This document shows, in pieces, positions 35,061-43,729 of a DNA stretch of 64,000 nt. Every line of letters begins with the position of its first letter. The stretch's first letter is position 1. The stretch spans positions 434,001-498,000 of the forward strand of contig NZ_JABFFR010000001.1 in NCBI RefSeq assembly GCF_013423485.1. The letters are read 5' to 3'. A program made the position numbers and the translations under genes. Source of the DNA: Azospirillum oleiclasticum. GTDB taxonomy: Bacteria; Pseudomonadota; Alphaproteobacteria; Azospirillales; Azospirillaceae. The notes below the pieces were generated by a model, which was not told where the DNA came from, searched no databases, and saw only the letters and a program-made list of their open reading frames with translations.

Positions 35061-35501
35061 ATGGGCAGCTTCGACATCGACGGCGACATGATCCGCAAGC
35101 TCGCGGATCTTCTGCGCGAAACCGGCTTGAGCGAGATCGAGTTCGCCGAGGGCGAGAAGCGCATCCGCGTGACCCGCGGCGTGACCGCCACCGCGGTCGC
35201 TCCGGTCGTCGCCCCGGCCCCGGCGATCACCGCCGCACCCGCTCCGGCGGCCAAGCCGGCGAACCATCCGGGTGCCGTGATTTCGCCGATGGTCGGCACC
35301 GCCTACATCGCGGCCGAGCCGGGCGGCGCCCCCTTCGTGCGCGTCGGGGACACGGTGAAGCCGGGCCAGACGCTGCTGATCATCGAGGCCATGAAGGTGA
35401 TGAACCCGATCAAGGCAACGCGCGGCGGCACGGTGACGGCGGTCCATGTGGGCGACGCCCAGCCGGTGGAGTTCGGCGAAGTCCTGTTGATCATCGAGTA
35501 A
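35061..35501 (+). CDS. accB: biotin carboxyl carrier protein of acetyl-CoA carboxylase
   Basis: 146 aa. The biotin attachment lysine is Lys112 in the conserved EAMKVMNPIKA motif. The N-terminal helix region (FDIDGDMIRKLADLLRETGLSEIEF) and an Ala/Pro-rich linker (residues 41-68) precede the lipoyl-like domain. The protein carries biotin between AccC and AccAD at the start of fatty acid synthesis. It is part of aroQ-accB-accC, with the accC start 18 nt after its stop. Confidence 0.94.
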   Translation: MGSFDIDGDMIRKLADLLRETGLSEIEFAEGEKRIRVTRGVTATAVAPVVAPAPAITAAPAPAAKPANHPGAVISPMVGTAYIAAEPGGAPFVRVGDTVKPGQTLLIIEAMKVMNPIKATRGGTVTAVHVGDAQPVEFGEVLLIIE

Positions 35502-35519
35502 GGCCGGAGTGCTGATCCG

Positions 35520-36860
35520 ATGTTCGAAAAGGTCCTGATCGCCAATCGCGGCGAGATCGCGCTCCGCATCCACCGCGCTTGCCGCGAGATGGGCATCCAG
35601 ACCGTGGCCGTGCACTCCACCGCCGACGCAGACGCCATGCATGTGCGTCTGGCCGACGAGAGCGTGTGCATCGGCCCGGCCTCGGCGCGCGACAGCTATC
35701 TCAACATTCCCGCCATCCTGTCGGCCGCGGCCATCACCGGGGCGGACGCCATCCACCCCGGCATCGGCTTCCTGGCCGAGAACGCGCAGTTCGCCGAGAT
35801 GGTGGAGGTGCATGGCTTCACCTTCATCGGCCCGACGGCGGAGCACATCCGCGTCATGGGCGACAAGGTGACGGCCAAGCGCACCGTGCTCGACCTCGGG
35901 CTGCCCTGCGTCCCCGGCTCCGACGGGCCGGTGCCGACGCTGGAGGAGGCGGCTGTCGTCGCCCGCGAGATCGGCTACCCCGTGCTGATCAAGGCCGCGG
36001 CCGGCGGCGGCGGCAAGGGCATGAAGGTCGCCCGCAACCCCGAGCAGCTCCGCGAGGCCTACCAGCTAGCCCGCGGCGAGGCGCGCGCCGCCTTCGGCAA
36101 CGACGAGGTCTACATCGAGAAGTATCTCGGCAAGCCCCGTCACATCGAGATCCAGCTTCTCGGCGACACGCATGGCGCCTGCGTGCATTTCGGCGAGCGT
36201 GACTGCTCCGTGCAGCGCCGCCACCAGAAGGTGGTGGAGGAGGCCCCGAGCCCGGCGCTGAACGCCGAGGAGCGCGCCTACATCGGCAGCCTCGCCGCCC
36301 GCACCGCCGCCGCCATCGGCTACCGCGGCGTCGGCACGATGGAGTTCCTGTACGAGGACGGGCAGTTCTACTTCATCGAGATGAACACCCGGCTCCAGGT
36401 CGAGCACACCATCACCGAGATGATCACCGGCATCGATCTGGTGCGCGAGCAGATCCGGGTGGCGACCGGCGCCCCGCTGGGCTACGGTCAGGAGGACATC
36501 CGCTTCCAGGGCTGCTCGATCGAGTGCCGGGTGAACGCGGAGAATCCCGAGACCTTCACCCCGTCCCCCGGCACCATCACCGGCTACCACGCGCCGGGCG
36601 GGCTTGGCGTGCGGGTGGATTCGGCGCTCTACGACGGCTACCGGGTGCCGTCGCACTACGACAGCCTGATCGCCAAGCTGATCGTGCACGGCACCTCGCG
36701 CAACGAGTGCCTGATGCGGCTGCGCCGGGCGATCGAGGAGTATGTGATCGGCGGCATCGACACCACGCTGCCGCTCCACTCCCGCATCATCGCGGAGCCG
36801 GACTTCATCAACGGCCAGTACGACATTCACTGGCTCGAACAGTTGATGGCACGGAAATAA
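35520..36860 (+). CDS. accC: acetyl-CoA carboxylase biotin carboxylase subunit
   Basis: 446 aa, full length. The N-terminal MFEKVLIANRGEIALRIHRACREMGI, the ATP-grasp glycine-rich loop KAAAGGGGKGMKVAR, the catalytic EMNTRLQVEHTITEMITG segment and the C-terminal FINGQYDIHWLEQLM are intact. It carboxylates the biotin of AccB using ATP and bicarbonate. It is the last of the aroQ-accB-accC genes; a stem-loop follows. Confidence 0.95.
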   Translation: MFEKVLIANRGEIALRIHRACREMGIQTVAVHSTADADAMHVRLADESVCIGPASARDSYLNIPAILSAAAITGADAIHPGIGFLAENAQFAEMVEVHGFTFIGPTAEHIRVMGDKVTAKRTVLDLGLPCVPGSDGPVPTLEEAAVVAREIGYPVLIKAAAGGGGKGMKVARNPEQLREAYQLARGEARAAFGNDEVYIEKYLGKPRHIEIQLLGDTHGACVHFGERDCSVQRRHQKVVEEAPSPALNAEERAYIGSLAARTAAAIGYRGVGTMEFLYEDGQFYFIEMNTRLQVEHTITEMITGIDLVREQIRVATGAPLGYGQEDIRFQGCSIECRVNAENPETFTPSPGTITGYHAPGGLGVRVDSALYDGYRVPSHYDSLIAKLIVHGTSRNECLMRLRRAIEEYVIGGIDTTLPLHSRIIAEPDFINGQYDIHWLEQLMARK

Positions 36861-36876
36861 CCGATATCTTACCTTT

Positions 36877-36904
36877 CAGGGGCCGCGTCGGAACGTGGCC
36901 CCTG
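36877..36904 (+). terminator. stem-loop after accC
   Basis: A 12-bp stem (one G-U pair) and a CGGA tetraloop begin 16 nt after the accC stop: CAGGGGCCGCGT pairs with ACGTGGCCCCTG. There is no U-run, and the ribosome site of the next gene follows at once, so it may be an attenuator rather than a full terminator. Confidence 0.55.
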
Positions 36905-36918
36905 CGAGGAGGTGTCGG

Positions 36919-37203
36919 ATGGGCGTGCTCGTCGAGTTTCCGCGCAACGATGGTTTGGCCGCCCTGGCGGAACGGGTGGCTGTTCTCTGCCGCAACCGGC
37001 TGCTGGACCCTGGGGCCGCGGCCGTGTCCTTCGTCCATATCGGACAGCAGCTCGACGCCGACGAACGCACGGTGCGCAACGCCGTCGCGTGGCTGGAGCG
37101 CGTCGGCCGGCTGGAGCTGCGCGACTACCGCCTGCGCACCCGCCCGCATGTGGTGGTGCCGGCGGTGTGCCGCATCGACGACATCGACCGCTGCCTGCGG
37201 TGA
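36919..37203 (+). CDS. small winged-helix protein, function unknown
   Basis: 94 aa from ATG 36919, with GAGGAGG eight nt upstream. The sequence LCRNRLLDPGAAAVSFVHIGQQLDADERTVRNAVAWLERVGRLELRDYRL has the pattern of a winged helix-turn-helix (recognition helix near ERTVRNAVAWLERVGRL). It is too short for a ligand domain, so it may be a small transcription factor. The stem-loop ahead of it suggests partial read-through from accC. No target is visible. Confidence 0.55.
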   Translation: MGVLVEFPRNDGLAALAERVAVLCRNRLLDPGAAAVSFVHIGQQLDADERTVRNAVAWLERVGRLELRDYRLRTRPHVVVPAVCRIDDIDRCLR

Positions 37204-37204
37204 C

Positions 37205-37230
37205 GAGGGGACCAGCCAGCCGGTCCCCTC
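37205..37230. terminator. bidirectional stem-loop between convergent genes
   Basis: A 9-bp perfect inverted repeat (GAGGGGACC with GGTCCCCTC) surrounds an 8-nt loop. It lies between the stops of the small winged-helix gene and the peptidase gene, so it can serve both directions. There is no strong U-run. Confidence 0.6.
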
Positions 37231-37240
37231 CATCGTCGGG

Positions 37241-39286
37241 TCACGCCGCCTTCGGCGTTTCCTCCACGAGGCCGCGGTGCTTCAGCAGCGGCTCGATCCT
37301 CGGCTCGCGGCCGCGGAATGCGACGTAGAGCTCCATCGGGTCGCGGGTGTCGCCAGCCGAGTAGATGGCTTTCAGCCCGGCGGACAGCTTCGGGTCGAAC
37401 AGGTCGCCGGATTCGCTGAACGCTTCGAACCCGTCGGCGTCCAGCACCTCCGCCCACAGATAGGCGTAGTAGCCGGCCGCGTAGCCGCTGCCGGCGAACA
37501 GATGTTGGAAATGCGGCGGACGGTGGCGCACGCCGATCTCCGCTGGCAGGCCGATGCGGTCGAGCACCGCGCGCTCGAAGGCCGGCACGTCGATGGCGTC
37601 CGGCTCCGGCTCGGTGTGGAACGCCATGTCCAGCAGTGCGGCGGCCGTGTACTCCACCGTCGCGAAGCCCTGGTTGAAGTTGCGCGCCGCCAGCAGGCGG
37701 TTCAGCAGGCTTTCCGGGATCGGCTCCCCGGTCTCGTGATGGACCGCGTATTTGCGCAGCGTCTCCGGCGCCGACATCCAGTGCTCGTAGACCTGGGACG
37801 GGAACTCCACGAAGTCGCGGCGCACGCTGGTGCCGGACTGCGAGCGGTAGCGGACGCGGCTGAGCAGCCCGTGCAGCCCGTGGCCGAACTCGTGGAACAG
37901 CGTCTCCGCGTCGTCGAAGCTCAGCAGGGTCGGCTGGCCCTTGGCGAAGTTGTTGTTGTTGACGATGATCGGCGACACCGGGCCGTCCAGCGCCTCCTGG
38001 TCTCGGTAGCTGCTCATCCACGCCCCCGACCGCTTGCCGGAGCGGGCGAGGTTGTCGTGCAGGAACAGGCCGACATGGGCGCCGCCGGTGTCGCGCACCT
38101 CGTAGACCTTGACGTCGGGGTGGTAGACCGGGGCGTCCGGTATGGCGTGGAAGGTGATGCCGAACAGCTTGGTGGCCGTGTCGAAGGCCGCCTGCACCAT
38201 GCGGTCGAGCACGAAGTAGGGCTTCACCTCCGCCTCGTCGAGGTCGTAGCGGGCCTGCCGCACCTTCTCCGCGTAGAAGCGCCAGTCCCAGCGCGCCAGC
38301 GGCTCGTTCAGCCCGCCGGCGCGGGCCTGCTCCTCCAGCACCGCCTTCTCCGTCGCGGCCTTGCGCTTGGCCGGCTCCCACACCTGGAGCAGCAGCCGCT
38401 CCACCGAGTCCACGTCTTTCGCCATGCTGTCGGCCAGTTTGAAGGCGGCGTAGCTGGGGAAGCCCAGCAGCCGCGCCTGCTCGGCGCGCAGCGCCACGAT
38501 CTCCTTGATCAGCGGCGTGTTGTCGTGATCGCCGGGCAGCCCGCCGCGCTCGGTCCACGCCTCGTAGGCCTTGCGGCGGAGGTCGCGGCGGGCGGAGAAG
38601 GTCAGGAACGGCTCGACCGAGGAGCGGGCGAGGGTGATGACGTACTTGCCGTCAAGCCCCCGCTCGCGTGCCGCCTCCGCCGCCGCGTCGCGGGCGAATC
38701 CGGGCAGTCCGTCGAGATCGCCTTCCTCCAGCACAAGCTGCCACGCCTTCTCGTCGTGCAGCACGTTCTGGCCGAACTCGGTGTGCAGGGTCGCCAGGCG
38801 CTCGGCGATGGCCGCCATGCGGGCCTTCGCCTCGGACGCCAGCGCCGCCCCGGCGCGCACGAATTCCAGATGGTTGCGCTCCAGAAGACGCATCTGCGCG
38901 GTGTCCAGCCCCAGCTCGTGCCGCTGGCGGAACAGCGCGTCCACCCGCGCGAAGAAGGCGGGGTTGTGGACGATGCTGGTGTAATGCTGGGCGAAGCGCG
39001 GCGCGTAGTCGCGGGCGATGGCGTCCAGCGCGTCGTTGGTGCAGCTCGAATACAGGTTGTAGAATACACCGGTGGCGGTCGCCAGCCGGCGCCCGCAGCG
39101 CTCCGCCGCCTCGACCGTGTTGGCAAAGGTCGGCGGCTCCGCCGAGTCGGCGATCGCCTGGACCAGCGCCAGCTCCTCCTCCATCCCGCGGTCGAAGGCG
39201 GGCGGGAAATGCTCCGGCCGGATGCGGTCGAAGGGGGGAAGGCCGAAGGGGGTGGTCCTGGTTTCGAAGAAGGGGTTGCCGGTCAT
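37241..39286 (-). CDS. M3-family oligopeptidase (peptidyl-dipeptidase Dcp/OpdA type)
   Basis: 681 aa from ATG 39286; ATG 39304 is an alternative and neither has a strong ribosome site. The zinc motif HEFGH lies in ETLFHEFGHGLHGLL, with the third ligand Glu further on in the FPSQVYEHW context. The N-terminal FFETRTTPFGLPPFDRIRPEHF motif identifies the Dcp/OpdA family. The enzyme degrades short peptides in the cytoplasm or periplasm. There is no signal peptide, so cytoplasmic is more likely. The adjacent DGK gene is on the same strand, 88 bp upstream. Confidence 0.9.
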   Translation of the reverse strand: MTGNPFFETRTTPFGLPPFDRIRPEHFPPAFDRGMEEELALVQAIADSAEPPTFANTVEAAERCGRRLATATGVFYNLYSSCTNDALDAIARDYAPRFAQHYTSIVHNPAFFARVDALFRQRHELGLDTAQMRLLERNHLEFVRAGAALASEAKARMAAIAERLATLHTEFGQNVLHDEKAWQLVLEEGDLDGLPGFARDAAAEAARERGLDGKYVITLARSSVEPFLTFSARRDLRRKAYEAWTERGGLPGDHDNTPLIKEIVALRAEQARLLGFPSYAAFKLADSMAKDVDSVERLLLQVWEPAKRKAATEKAVLEEQARAGGLNEPLARWDWRFYAEKVRQARYDLDEAEVKPYFVLDRMVQAAFDTATKLFGITFHAIPDAPVYHPDVKVYEVRDTGGAHVGLFLHDNLARSGKRSGAWMSSYRDQEALDGPVSPIIVNNNNFAKGQPTLLSFDDAETLFHEFGHGLHGLLSRVRYRSQSGTSVRRDFVEFPSQVYEHWMSAPETLRKYAVHHETGEPIPESLLNRLLAARNFNQGFATVEYTAAALLDMAFHTEPEPDAIDVPAFERAVLDRIGLPAEIGVRHRPPHFQHLFAGSGYAAGYYAYLWAEVLDADGFEAFSESGDLFDPKLSAGLKAIYSAGDTRDPMELYVAFRGREPRIEPLLKHRGLVEETPKAA

Positions 39287-39374
39287 CGGTCGTCGTCTGC
39301 CCATCGGCTTGCGGTTCGGATGCCCCGCCGCTGGCGGAGCGTATTGAGAAGCATCGGCGCGATGGGCGTCCGAT

Positions 39375-40319
39375 TCAAGGTGCGGCGACGATCATGCCGA
39401 GTCGCCAGGGCGACAGACGGATCTCCACTGGCAGGCGGGCGATGACGTCGCCGTCGCCCTGCACCGGGTCGCCCGGTGGCCCTTCGATGGTGACGCGGTC
39501 GGTGGTGACGATCTCGTAGTCGGGAAAGTGCTGCAGCCGTCCCGACATGACGCCCCAGATGTAGCGTGCCGCGTTCCAGCGGCCGAGGCTGGGGAACAGG
39601 CAAATGTGCAGCCGGTCGTCGAACAGGCAGGCATGCGGGGCGCAGACGAATCGCCCGCCGTAGAAGCGGCCGTTGGCGATGATGGTGGACGATACGCGCC
39701 ACGCCCTGTCCCCGACCCGCACCGTGTAGGCTCCGCGGGTGAGCCGGGCGAGCTGGGCCAGCGTCTCCACCGCGTATGCGCCTTTGCCGGCCAGCCGCTT
39801 CAACCGGACATCGACGGCCTCCACCACCTGCGCGTCGAGTCCCGCTCCGGCCATCATGGTGAAGCAGCGGCCGTTGGCCACGCCCAGATGCACGTCGCGC
39901 ACGGGCCCCAACGCCAGCGCGGACGCCAGGGCCTCCGTCCCACCCGGAAGACCCAGCTCCCCCGCCAGCACATTGGCGGTGCCGAGCGGCACCAGCCCGA
40001 GCGGCACCGCCGGGGCGTCCGTCCCGCGCGCCGCCAAGCCGTTCACCACCTCGTTGATGGTGCCGTCGCCACCGGCGGCGATGACGGCGTCGAAGGTGCC
40101 GTGCGGGATCACGCGGGCGATCGTCTCCGCATCGCCGCGACCGGTGGTCGCGCGCAACTCGATGGTTGCGGCGTGCCGCTGGTGCAGCAGGTCGAGGATC
40201 GTGCGCAGCCGGCGTGTCCGGCGCCGGCCCGCCACCGGGTTGTGGATGACGAGAAAACGGCGGCGCACCGCCGGCATCGTCGCTTCGGGGGAGGGTGCCA
40301 GGGCATGGAAAGCGTTCAA
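39375..40319 (-). CDS. diacylglycerol kinase family protein (YegS-like lipid kinase)
   Basis: 314 aa. The start is probably TTG 40319, which has AGGAG seven nt upstream; ATG 40277 (MPAVRRRFLVIHNP) is the alternative. The catalytic fold motif is VIAAGGDGTINEVVNGLA (GGDGT), and the N-terminal strand is FLVIHNPVAGRRRTRRL. The family phosphorylates diacylglycerol or related lipids with ATP. It is divergent from a PlcP-like gene across a Pho-box-like array, and could return PlcP-derived diacylglycerol to phosphatidic acid. Lipid specificity is inferred. Confidence 0.85.
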   Translation of the reverse strand: MNAFHALAPSPEATMPAVRRRFLVIHNPVAGRRRTRRLRTILDLLHQRHAATIELRATTGRGDAETIARVIPHGTFDAVIAAGGDGTINEVVNGLAARGTDAPAVPLGLVPLGTANVLAGELGLPGGTEALASALALGPVRDVHLGVANGRCFTMMAGAGLDAQVVEAVDVRLKRLAGKGAYAVETLAQLARLTRGAYTVRVGDRAWRVSSTIIANGRFYGGRFVCAPHACLFDDRLHICLFPSLGRWNAARYIWGVMSGRLQHFPDYEIVTTDRVTIEGPPGDPVQGDGDVIARLPVEIRLSPWRLGMIVAAP

Positions 40320-40346
40320 GCGCGACTCCTGAGGAATAATGGCAGT

Positions 40347-40408
40347 GTTTCAGTAATGTTTCAGCAAGAAGTCAAAGATATGACAGTGAACTTCACTAAG
40401 ATTGTCAT
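40347..40408. promoter_or_regulatory. Pho-box-like array of 7-mers at 11-bp spacing
   Basis: Starting at 40347, six 7-mers recur exactly every 11 bp (40347, 40358, 40369, 40380, 40391, 40402). On the minus strand they read CTGAAAC, CTGAAAC, TTGACTT and CTGTCAT for the first four. The last two on the plus strand are CTTCACT and TTGTCAT. CTGTCAT matches the PhoB half-site exactly and TTGTCAT matches in six of seven positions. It lies between the DGK and PlcP-like genes and could serve both directions. Confidence 0.6.
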
Positions 40409-40518
40409 ATATTCGTGCAGCGAACGGCGTCAACAAGATGTTGCGATCATTATTTCTCGCCTGTATACCGGTGCCACATCGACCCACATATTTCGGCTCT
40501 ACGCGACGGAGCAGACGG

Positions 40519-41328
40519 ATGGACCAGGAATCAGACGTGACCCGCTACCGCAGCATCTGGATTTCGGACGTTCATCTGGGGACCCGCGGGTGCAAGGCGG
40601 ACCTGCTGCTCGACTTCCTCAAGCACAACGACTCGGAATACCTCTATCTGGTCGGCGACATCGTGGACGGCTGGCGTCTGAAGAAGAGCTGGTACTGGCC
40701 GCAGGCGCACAACGACGTCGTCCAGAAAATCCTGCGGCGCGCGCGCAAGGGGGCGAAGGTCTTCTACATCCCCGGCAACCATGACGAGGGTGCGCGCGAC
40801 TTCATCGGTCTGCAGTTCGGTGGTGTGAAGGTGATGGAGGAGGCCATCCACACCACCGCCGACGGCAAGCGCTTCCTGGTCACCCATGGCGACCAGTTCG
40901 ATGCCGTGGTGAAGTACGCGAAATGGCTGGCCCTCATCGGCGACCACGCCTACGTCATGCTGTTGAATGTGAACACGGGCCTGAACTGGGTCCGTCGTAA
41001 AATGGGCTTTACCTATTGGTCGGTCTCTGCCTATCTCAAGCACAAGGCGAAGAGCGCGGTCGAATACATCGGCAAGTACGAAGCCGCGCTGGCCGATGAG
41101 GCGCGACGGCGCGCCGTGGACGGCATCATCTGCGGGCACATTCACAACGCTGAAATGCGCCCCATGGAAGGGGTGCTCTATTGCAACGACGGCGACTGGG
41201 TCGAATCCTGCACCGCTTTGGTCGAGCACGACAGCGGGATGCTGGAGATCATCAATTGGGCCGAGGTCCTGCGCCAGCGCACGGTGGTCAAGCCGTCGGC
41301 TGGAGCGGCGGCGAAGGCGGCGGCGTGA
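40519..41328 (+). CDS. PlcP-like metallophosphoesterase (annotated as UDP-2,3-diacylglucosamine diphosphatase family)
   Basis: 269 aa from ATG 40519. The calcineurin-like metal ligands are all visible: D-x-H in ISDVHLGTRG, GDIVD, GNHDE, HGDQFD and GHIH. The WYWPQAHNDVVQKILRRARKG motif is that of the cytoplasmic metallophosphoesterases that include rhizobial PlcP, which removes the head group from phospholipids under phosphate limitation. The next gene overlaps it by 4 nt and encodes a GT4 glycosyltransferase, the same pairing as plcP-agt in phosphate-starvation lipid remodelling. A Pho-box-like array lies upstream. LpxH-type activity on lipid A precursor is the alternative. Confidence 0.82.
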   Translation: MDQESDVTRYRSIWISDVHLGTRGCKADLLLDFLKHNDSEYLYLVGDIVDGWRLKKSWYWPQAHNDVVQKILRRARKGAKVFYIPGNHDEGARDFIGLQFGGVKVMEEAIHTTADGKRFLVTHGDQFDAVVKYAKWLALIGDHAYVMLLNVNTGLNWVRRKMGFTYWSVSAYLKHKAKSAVEYIGKYEAALADEARRRAVDGIICGHIHNAEMRPMEGVLYCNDGDWVESCTALVEHDSGMLEIINWAEVLRQRTVVKPSAGAAAKAAA

Positions 41329-42323
41329 ACATCCTGATCGTCACCGACGCCTGGCACCCGCAGGTCAACGGCGTCGTGCGCACCATCGACACCGTGCGCG
41401 CGGAGCTGGAGAAGATGGGGCAGACCGTCGAGGTCATCGGCCCCGACCGTTTCCGCACCGTGCCCCTGCCGACCTACCCCGAGATCCGGCTGGCGCTCGG
41501 TGCCGGCCGGCGGCTGAAGGGCATGCTCGAGGGGTTGCGGCCGGACTGCATCCACATCGCGACCGAGGGGCCGCTGGGGCACGCGGCGCGGCGCTACTGC
41601 CTGAAGCGGAACATCCCCTTCACCACCGCCTACCACACGCGCTTCCCCGAATACATCCGGGACCGTGCTCCGGTGCCGCTGGCGCTCAGCTACGCCATCG
41701 TCCGCCGCTTCCACGACCCAGCCTCGGCGGTGATGGTGGCCACCCCGTCGATCGAGAAGGCCCTGAAGGACCGCGGTTTCCGCAACATCCGGCGGTGGAC
41801 CCGCGGCGTCGACACCGAGCTGTTCCGCCCCCGCGACAAGTCCTTCCTGACCGACCCGCGGCCAATCTCCATGTATGTCGGCCGGGTCGCGGTCGAGAAG
41901 AACCTGGAGGATTTCCTCAAGCTTGACATTCCCGGCACGAAATATGTGGTCGGCGACGGCCCGGCACGGGAAGAGTTGCAGAAGAAATACCCGAATGTCC
42001 GCTGGGCCGGCGCGCAGCATGGGGAAAATCTCGCCCGCTACTACGCGGCGGCCGACGTCTTCGTCTTCCCCTCACGCTCCGACACCTTCGGGCTGGTGCT
42101 GCTGGAGGCGCTGGCGTCTGGTGTTCCGGTCGCCGCCTACCCGGTGCCGGGGCCGCTGGACGTGATGGACGGCTCGGCTGCCGGCTGTCTGGACGTGGAT
42201 TTGAAGCGCGCGGTGGAAACCGCGCTGACGATCCCGCCCGAGCGCTGCCGGGAATACGCGCTGACCTTCTCCTGGAAGGCGTCGGCGGAACAGTTCCTGA
42301 GCAACCTCCGCCCCTTCACCTGA
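41325..42323 (+). CDS. GT4-family glycosyltransferase, probable glycolipid synthase (Agt-like)
   Basis: 332 aa starting at GTG 41325, overlapping the previous stop (GTGA). The GT-B fold of family 4 is clear: NILIVTDAWHPQVNGVVRTIDTV at the start, and the nucleotide-sugar site FPSRSDTFGLVLLEALASGVPVAAYPVPGP. In phosphate-starved alphaproteobacteria a gene in this position encodes a diacylglycerol glycosyltransferase that replaces phospholipid with glycolipid. The sugar donor cannot be read from sequence. The 125 bp gap to waaA contains no obvious promoter. Confidence 0.82.
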   Translation: MNILIVTDAWHPQVNGVVRTIDTVRAELEKMGQTVEVIGPDRFRTVPLPTYPEIRLALGAGRRLKGMLEGLRPDCIHIATEGPLGHAARRYCLKRNIPFTTAYHTRFPEYIRDRAPVPLALSYAIVRRFHDPASAVMVATPSIEKALKDRGFRNIRRWTRGVDTELFRPRDKSFLTDPRPISMYVGRVAVEKNLEDFLKLDIPGTKYVVGDGPAREELQKKYPNVRWAGAQHGENLARYYAAADVFVFPSRSDTFGLVLLEALASGVPVAAYPVPGPLDVMDGSAAGCLDVDLKRAVETALTIPPERCREYALTFSWKASAEQFLSNLRPFT

Positions 42324-42448
42324 TCCGTCCGCCCACGCGGCGTTCCGCGCCAACGCGACCATCGCGCGGGCACGGAGCGCCGTGATAGGGTGCGCGCCGC
42401 CGCGCGCGCCATGCGGGCGCGGTGACCCAATCGCACCATCGGCGGCCT

Positions 42449-43729
42449 ATGCTTCAGACGCTCTATCGCAGCCTGACGACCCTCGGCGGACCCGCGGTGC
42501 GTCTCTACCTCGACCGGCGACGCCAGGCCGGCAAGGAGGACCCGCGCCGCCGCGGCGAACGGCTGGGCCATCCCGACCGGGCGCGGCCGGACGGGCCGCT
42601 GGTCTGGATACATGCGGCCAGCGTCGGGGAGGCCAATTCGGTGCTGGCGCTGATCGGGCGTCTGGTGGAGCTTCCGGCGCGCCCTGCGGTGCTGATGACC
42701 ACGGGAACGGTGACCTCGGCGGAACTGATGGACCGGCGCCTGCCGGCCGGTGCCTTCCACCAGTATGTGCCGGTCGATCTGCCCGACGCCGCGGCACGCT
42801 TTCTCGACCATTGGCGGCCCGACCTCGTGCTGTGGACGGAATCCGAGATCTGGCCGAACCTGCTGACCGCGATCCGCGAGCGGCGCATTCCGGCGGCTCT
42901 GATCAACGCGCGTCTGTCGGCCCGGTCCTTCCGGCGTTGGCAGCTGGCCCCCGGCTTCGCGTCCAGCCTGTTGTCGACCTTCCGGGTGACGCTGGCGCAG
43001 AGCGAGGGGGACGCGGAGCGGCTGCGCCGGCTCGGCGCCGCGGCGGCGACCGTGGGCAACCTGAAATACTCCGCCGAGCCGCCCCCGGCGGCGGACGAGG
43101 CGCTGACGGCGCTGCGCGCCGCGGTCGGCGGGCGTCCGGTCTGGCTCTTCGCCAGCTCGCACCCTGGTGAGGACGAGATCGCGGCGGCCGTCCACAGCAG
43201 CCTTGCCGGGCGCATCGACGGGTTGCTGACCATGGTGGTGCCGCGCCACGCCCATCGCGGCGCGGACATCCTGGCGCTGCTGCGCGGGCGGGGGATGGCG
43301 GTGTCGCGGCGAGGGGAGGGGGCGCTGCCCGCAGCCGGCGATGCGATCTATGTCGCCGACACCATGGGCGAGATGGGCGCCTTCTACCGGCTGGCGCCGG
43401 TGGTGTGCATGGGCGGGTCCTTCGTCCCGCACGGCGGGCAGAACCCGCTGGAGCCGGCGATGCTGGGCTGCGCCGTGCTGTACGGCCCGCACATGTGGAA
43501 TTTCGCGGAGATCGCCGGGCAGCTCGAAGCCGCCGGCGGCTCCATGCCCGTGCCCGATCCCGACGCCCTGGCTGACGGGGCGGGGCGGCTGCTGGCGGAT
43601 GGGGAGCTCCGCTCCCGGCTGGTGTCCGCGGCGATGGGCGTGACCGAGCACAACCGCCGCGCCATCGACCGCGTGTTCGACGCGCTCGATCCGTTGCTGC
43701 GCGACGCCGGAATCCGGGCAGCGGCATGA
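42449..43729 (+). CDS. waaA: 3-deoxy-D-manno-octulosonic acid transferase
   Basis: 426 aa from ATG 42449; GTG 42422 in frame adds nine residues. The N-terminal membrane-associated MLQTLYRSLTTLGGPAVRLYLDRRRQAGKEDPRRRGERLG and the GT-B motif VWIHAASVGEANSVL identify KDO transferase, and FVPHGGQNPLEPAMLGCAVLYGPHMWNF is the conserved C-terminal site. It adds KDO to lipid IVA at the inner leaflet. lpxK overlaps its stop by 4 nt, so waaA-lpxK-lpxL form one unit. Confidence 0.93.
   Translation: MLQTLYRSLTTLGGPAVRLYLDRRRQAGKEDPRRRGERLGHPDRARPDGPLVWIHAASVGEANSVLALIGRLVELPARPAVLMTTGTVTSAELMDRRLPAGAFHQYVPVDLPDAAARFLDHWRPDLVLWTESEIWPNLLTAIRERRIPAALINARLSARSFRRWQLAPGFASSLLSTFRVTLAQSEGDAERLRRLGAAAATVGNLKYSAEPPPAADEALTALRAAVGGRPVWLFASSHPGEDEIAAAVHSSLAGRIDGLLTMVVPRHAHRGADILALLRGRGMAVSRRGEGALPAAGDAIYVADTMGEMGAFYRLAPVVCMGGSFVPHGGQNPLEPAMLGCAVLYGPHMWNFAEIAGQLEAAGGSMPVPDPDALADGAGRLLADGELRSRLVSAAMGVTEHNRRAIDRVFDALDPLLRDAGIRAAA

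Noticed and set aside
36524..39445. 973-codon open frame on the plus strand
   Set aside because: It is a GC-rich shadow, running through accC in another frame and antisense to the M3 peptidase gene, which has all its catalytic motifs.
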